Source: Clostridiales bacterium (lineage in GTDB: Bacteria > Bacillota > Clostridia > Lachnospirales > Lachnospiraceae). From it: a DNA stretch of 39,380 bases. Location of the stretch: contig JAAZDK010000034.1 of assembly GCA_012512855.1 (NCBI GenBank), forward strand, positions 1 through 39,380, given 5' to 3'. Below, piece by piece: positions 36,802 through 39,380 of this stretch. The position numbers and the translations under genes are program-made. Positions within the stretch are counted from its first letter, which is position 1. Each line of letters begins with the position of its first letter. The notes below the pieces were generated by a model, which was not told the DNA's origin, searched no databases, and saw nothing but the letters and a program-made list of their open reading frames with translations.

Positions 36802-39380
36802 TTACCTGATATCCAAACCAAACTCAAGACGTTTCTTCTGGATTTCTTCGTTTATTGTAATCGCATAGTCCAGTACTGTTTCGCGAACGTCCTGATTTGT
36901 GTAGTTAATCTTACGAATCGCATTTGTTATATGTCTGGAGGTAAAATAGCCACCTGCAATTTCTCTGTAGCCAACAGCCCATTCTCTCTGGGTATTGAGC
37001 ACTTCCAGCTGATCCTTGTTCCAGTTCAGCTTTTCAAAAGCCCTAACATTGGCAGTTGCATATCTTGCAGCTGCACCCATTACGCTTTCAAGCTCCTGGC
37101 CGAAACGAACCTGGGCCTCCTCGCTAACCCACCATTTCAGGAAGGTCCATGAATTCTGCTTGATTTTTTCATCCTTCTGCTTCAGTATCATTGCGCAAAC
37201 GCCGCCTGAATTGCATGAACGGTCTATAGTACCATCTTCCTTTTTAACACCAGGTATCAGTGTGAAGTCCCACAAACCTCTGATTTCAGGAGCAAATACC
37301 GCCAGCTGGTTATAAGTGGTGAAATCCACAATACCGATAGGGCATTGCCCCGAACGGAAAAGGTTCGGAAAATCATAAATAGTAGGCAGCTTATATGATG
37401 TAAAGAATTTAGTATATACTTCGAATGCCTTAACAGCATTTTCATTGTCAATCAGAACCTTCTTGCCTTCATCATCATACAGTCTTCCACCATACTGGTA
37501 CAGAAGAGCCAGAATTCCATTCAGGTTGGCGTTGGTATTAGTCATTACACCCTCGGTAGACGGCATAACCACAACCATATTGTTCTGCTGAATGGTAGGA
37601 AGTATTGCTATCAGATCATCCCAGGTCTGAGGTACTTCAACCTCCAGCTGCTCCATAATATCCTTTCTATAGAACAGTACATTGAAGGTCTGGGTCTCAG
37701 GCAAGGCATAAATGCCGCCCTCAAAGCGATAAGGCTCATATGCGCTTGGATGGAAGTTCTTCAATACCTCATTTAAATCCGAAAATTGCGTAAGGTCCTC
37801 GACTGCTCCACGAAGAGCATAGTTAACCGGTTCACTCTGACCTACGCTAAGCACAACATCAGGTCCCTTGCCGGCCAATACCGCATTAAGCAGGTTACCG
37901 GCTTCAACCAGCTTAACATTAACCTTAACACCTGAAGTCGGAGTGAAGGTATCATCTATCATGGACTTTAATATTGTACTCTGGTCACGGCCTGCCAGCA
38001 TCCATACCTCTATAGCTTCCTTTGAATCATGCAAATCGCCTATAGCATTGTAATCGGTAACAAATGTAGCAAAGAAGGATTTCACTTCATGCAAAGCCCT
38101 GTTCAGGAAGGACTCGTTAATCTCATCAGGCTGTGCATTAGGTCCTGTTATGGTAATCAGGTCGATATCAAGAGGTGCTTCACTCAATGTCAGAATTGCT
38201 GTACCCAAGGCACTAATATTATTCTTGAAGGCTACAAATTCTCTTGATATCCTGTCCGGATTCTTAATGAAACGATCCAGCTGCTTTGCCAGATTAAGAG
38301 CGGGAGCTATCTGATTTGATCTCTGACCCGAATAGGCGGTTACATCATCAACCATCTTATAAAGTCTCTTCGCTTCACGCTCCATTTCAACCATTACCTG
38401 AGGATACTGCTGGGCAATTCGGTAATCCCTGTATCTGTCAGGATTTGCACCGGTAAGAACAAGTATCTTTCTGTATACAGCATTCAGGTTTGTTACCGTA
38501 GCACTCATCTCATTCAGAATTAAGCCCAATTCGCCAAGAGTAACCTCAAGGCGGATGGTATGCTTGCCCTTTGTCAGATAAAACTGATAGGGCTCACCAT
38601 TCTCGTCTGCCAGAGTCAGATTCTCCCATTTGTTGCTGTACTTGAAGCTTATAGCGCTAAGCTCCTTGAAGGGAATCTCTCCGTCTATATAAACAGCACG
38701 GTTTGATACGAAGCCACGGTTGTAGTTCTGTCTGCCCTTGATTGTTATGTTGTAATAGTTATCCTCGGGGACCTCGAATTCCCACTCAATCCAGTTGCCT
38801 GCTATTCTCCATGCATTACCGCCTATCATGTTAAGCTTGATGGTAGCAACGCTGGCAGGAGTTGTAGCCGGTGAAGATCTGTCATAAATAGCATACAGCG
38901 AAGGCGAAGAACGATAGGTTGAATCCTCGCCCTGTATTATCTGCTTATAGTTGTTTGCTGTTTCAGAAGCAGCAACCTTTGGCAGGCTTGCCTTATACTC
39001 GCTGTATGAAGGCTTTTCTTTTATAGCTTTAAGAGTCAGGGATTTAATTACTGTAGGCTCATTTACACCTTCAAGTCTGATTGTGTTTGTTCCCTTCTTG
39101 AAATAGAAAGCGTAGGGCTCTGTAAAATAGCCCAAATCATCCTTGAAATACGCTTCGGTCCAGGAAGGTACGTCAATCTGGGAAGGTCTGATTTCATTTC
39201 CCTGATTGTCTACGACAACTTCTCCTTTGTCTTTCCATATTCTGTAGAAGTTAAGCGCATCTGCTCCTGAAAAAGGAATTTTACCGTTTATATACAGCTT
39301 TCTTTCAATTTCAACCCCACGGGCCTTAACGGTGTAATATTCCATATGTATGTTGTACATACCCTCTTCAGGAACATTGA
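36802..39380 (-). CDS. Large solute-binding protein with extra beta-sandwich modules (N-terminus beyond window)
   Basis: The frame stays open to the right edge (codons for NVPEEG precede the first Met at 39360), so the true start and any signal peptide lie outside. Numbering from that Met, two related beta-sandwich modules can be seen at ~1-112 and ~136-290. They share LYINGKIPF/VYIDGEIPF and YAFYFKKGTNTIRLE/YQFYLTKGKHTIRLE. A helical segment (~295-445) leads into a family 1 binding-protein domain (~448-850: IEVWMLAGRDQSTILKSMID, GKGPDVVLS, VPQTWDDL, GVVMPSTEG-like core, FLKWWVSEEAQVRFG). This is about twice the size of a normal binding protein. The modules probably bind sugar or protein partners. 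It is the most upstream gene seen in the importer operon. Confidence 0.87.
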   Translation of the reverse strand, partial: NVPEEGMYNIHMEYYTVKARGVEIERKLYINGKIPFSGADALNFYRIWKDKGEVVVDNQGNEIRPSQIDVPSWTEAYFKDDLGYFTEPYAFYFKKGTNTIRLEGVNEPTVIKSLTLKAIKEKPSYSEYKASLPKVAASETANNYKQIIQGEDSTYRSSPSLYAIYDRSSPATTPASVATIKLNMIGGNAWRIAGNWIEWEFEVPEDNYYNITIKGRQNYNRGFVSNRAVYIDGEIPFKELSAISFKYSNKWENLTLADENGEPYQFYLTKGKHTIRLEVTLGELGLILNEMSATVTNLNAVYRKILVLTGANPDRYRDYRIAQQYPQVMVEMEREAKRLYKMVDDVTAYSGQRSNQIAPALNLAKQLDRFIKNPDRISREFVAFKNNISALGTAILTLSEAPLDIDLITITGPNAQPDEINESFLNRALHEVKSFFATFVTDYNAIGDLHDSKEAIEVWMLAGRDQSTILKSMIDDTFTPTSGVKVNVKLVEAGNLLNAVLAGKGPDVVLSVGQSEPVNYALRGAVEDLTQFSDLNEVLKNFHPSAYEPYRFEGGIYALPETQTFNVLFYRKDIMEQLEVEVPQTWDDLIAILPTIQQNNMVVVMPSTEGVMTNTNANLNGILALLYQYGGRLYDDEGKKVLIDNENAVKAFEVYTKFFTSYKLPTIYDFPNLFRSGQCPIGIVDFTTYNQLAVFAPEIRGLWDFTLIPGVKKEDGTIDRSCNSGGVCAMILKQKDEKIKQNSWTFLKWWVSEEAQVRFGQELESVMGAAARYATANVRAFEKLNWNKDQLEVLNTQREWAVGYREIAGGYFTSRHITNAIRKINYTNQDVRETVLDYAITINEEIQKKRLEFGLDIR

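Overview
The window looks like a chromosomal segment of a xylan-degrading anaerobic Firmicute, most likely a Lachnospiraceae-type Clostridium relative. This rests on moderate-to-low GC with AT-rich intergenic gaps, strong AGGAGG-type ribosome binding sites, many lipobox (…GC/AC) lipoproteins, a clostridial-type SPKTG sortase signal and Gram-positive ABC importers without a local ATPase. No dockerins or cohesins are seen, so the system is non-cellulosomal. Almost everything is on the minus strand, so transcription runs from right to left.

Layout from left to right. (1) 1-2000: the start of a type II NADH dehydrogenase gene with a Rex-like box upstream, then an XRE-type repressor divergent from a 52-residue ORF, with a 19-bp operator-like palindrome between them and a long perfect inverted repeat behind the small ORF. 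(2) 2.1-10.1 kb: xylanolytic block A, with a cytosolic GH43, a GH43-CBM6 lipoprotein, an SGNH esterase lipoprotein, a cytosolic GH10 and a GH30 lipoprotein. (3) 10.2-19.7 kb: a seven-gene exporter operon with three HlyD/MacA-like adaptors, a ten-helix FtsX-type permease, two MacB/LolD-like ATPases (the second carries an AbrB-like C-terminal domain) and a secreted beta-sandwich protein. (4) 20.0-26.0 kb: xylanolytic block B, with a sortase-type CBM9-like wall protein, a cytosolic GH43, a second GH43-CBM6 lipoprotein and a GH10 lipoprotein. (5) 26.2-27.7 kb: a monocistronic sugar-binding lipoprotein with an unusually long, dyad-rich upstream region. (6) 28.3-39.4 kb: a tightly packed operon with a large solute-binding protein carrying extra beta-sandwich modules (5' end cut by the window), two permease pairs, an NHL/TPR membrane-anchored protein, a Yip1-family membrane protein and a DUF5696 lipoprotein.

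Working model (inference): the lipid-anchored GH10, GH30, GH43-CBM6 and SGNH enzymes and the wall-bound CBM9-like protein cut and de-decorate arabinoxylan at the cell surface. Two CUT1-type importers, using an ATPase encoded elsewhere, take up the oligosaccharides. The cytosolic GH10 and two GH43 enzymes finish them to pentoses. The two least understood parts are the exporter with three adaptors and an AbrB-tailed ATPase, and the importer operon built around NHL/TPR, Yip1 and DUF5696 proteins. DUF5696 looks to me like a possible unrecognised glycosidase-like fold.

Transcription units inferred from gaps and hairpins: GH30 with GH10; SGNH, GH43-CBM6 and GH43; the seven-gene exporter; the CBM9-like gene alone; GH10, GH43-CBM6 and GH43; the binding protein alone; and the eight-gene importer operon. 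No tRNA, rRNA, CRISPR array, transposase or recognisable known riboswitch was seen. Product names rest on motifs read from the translated sequence, not on database searches.
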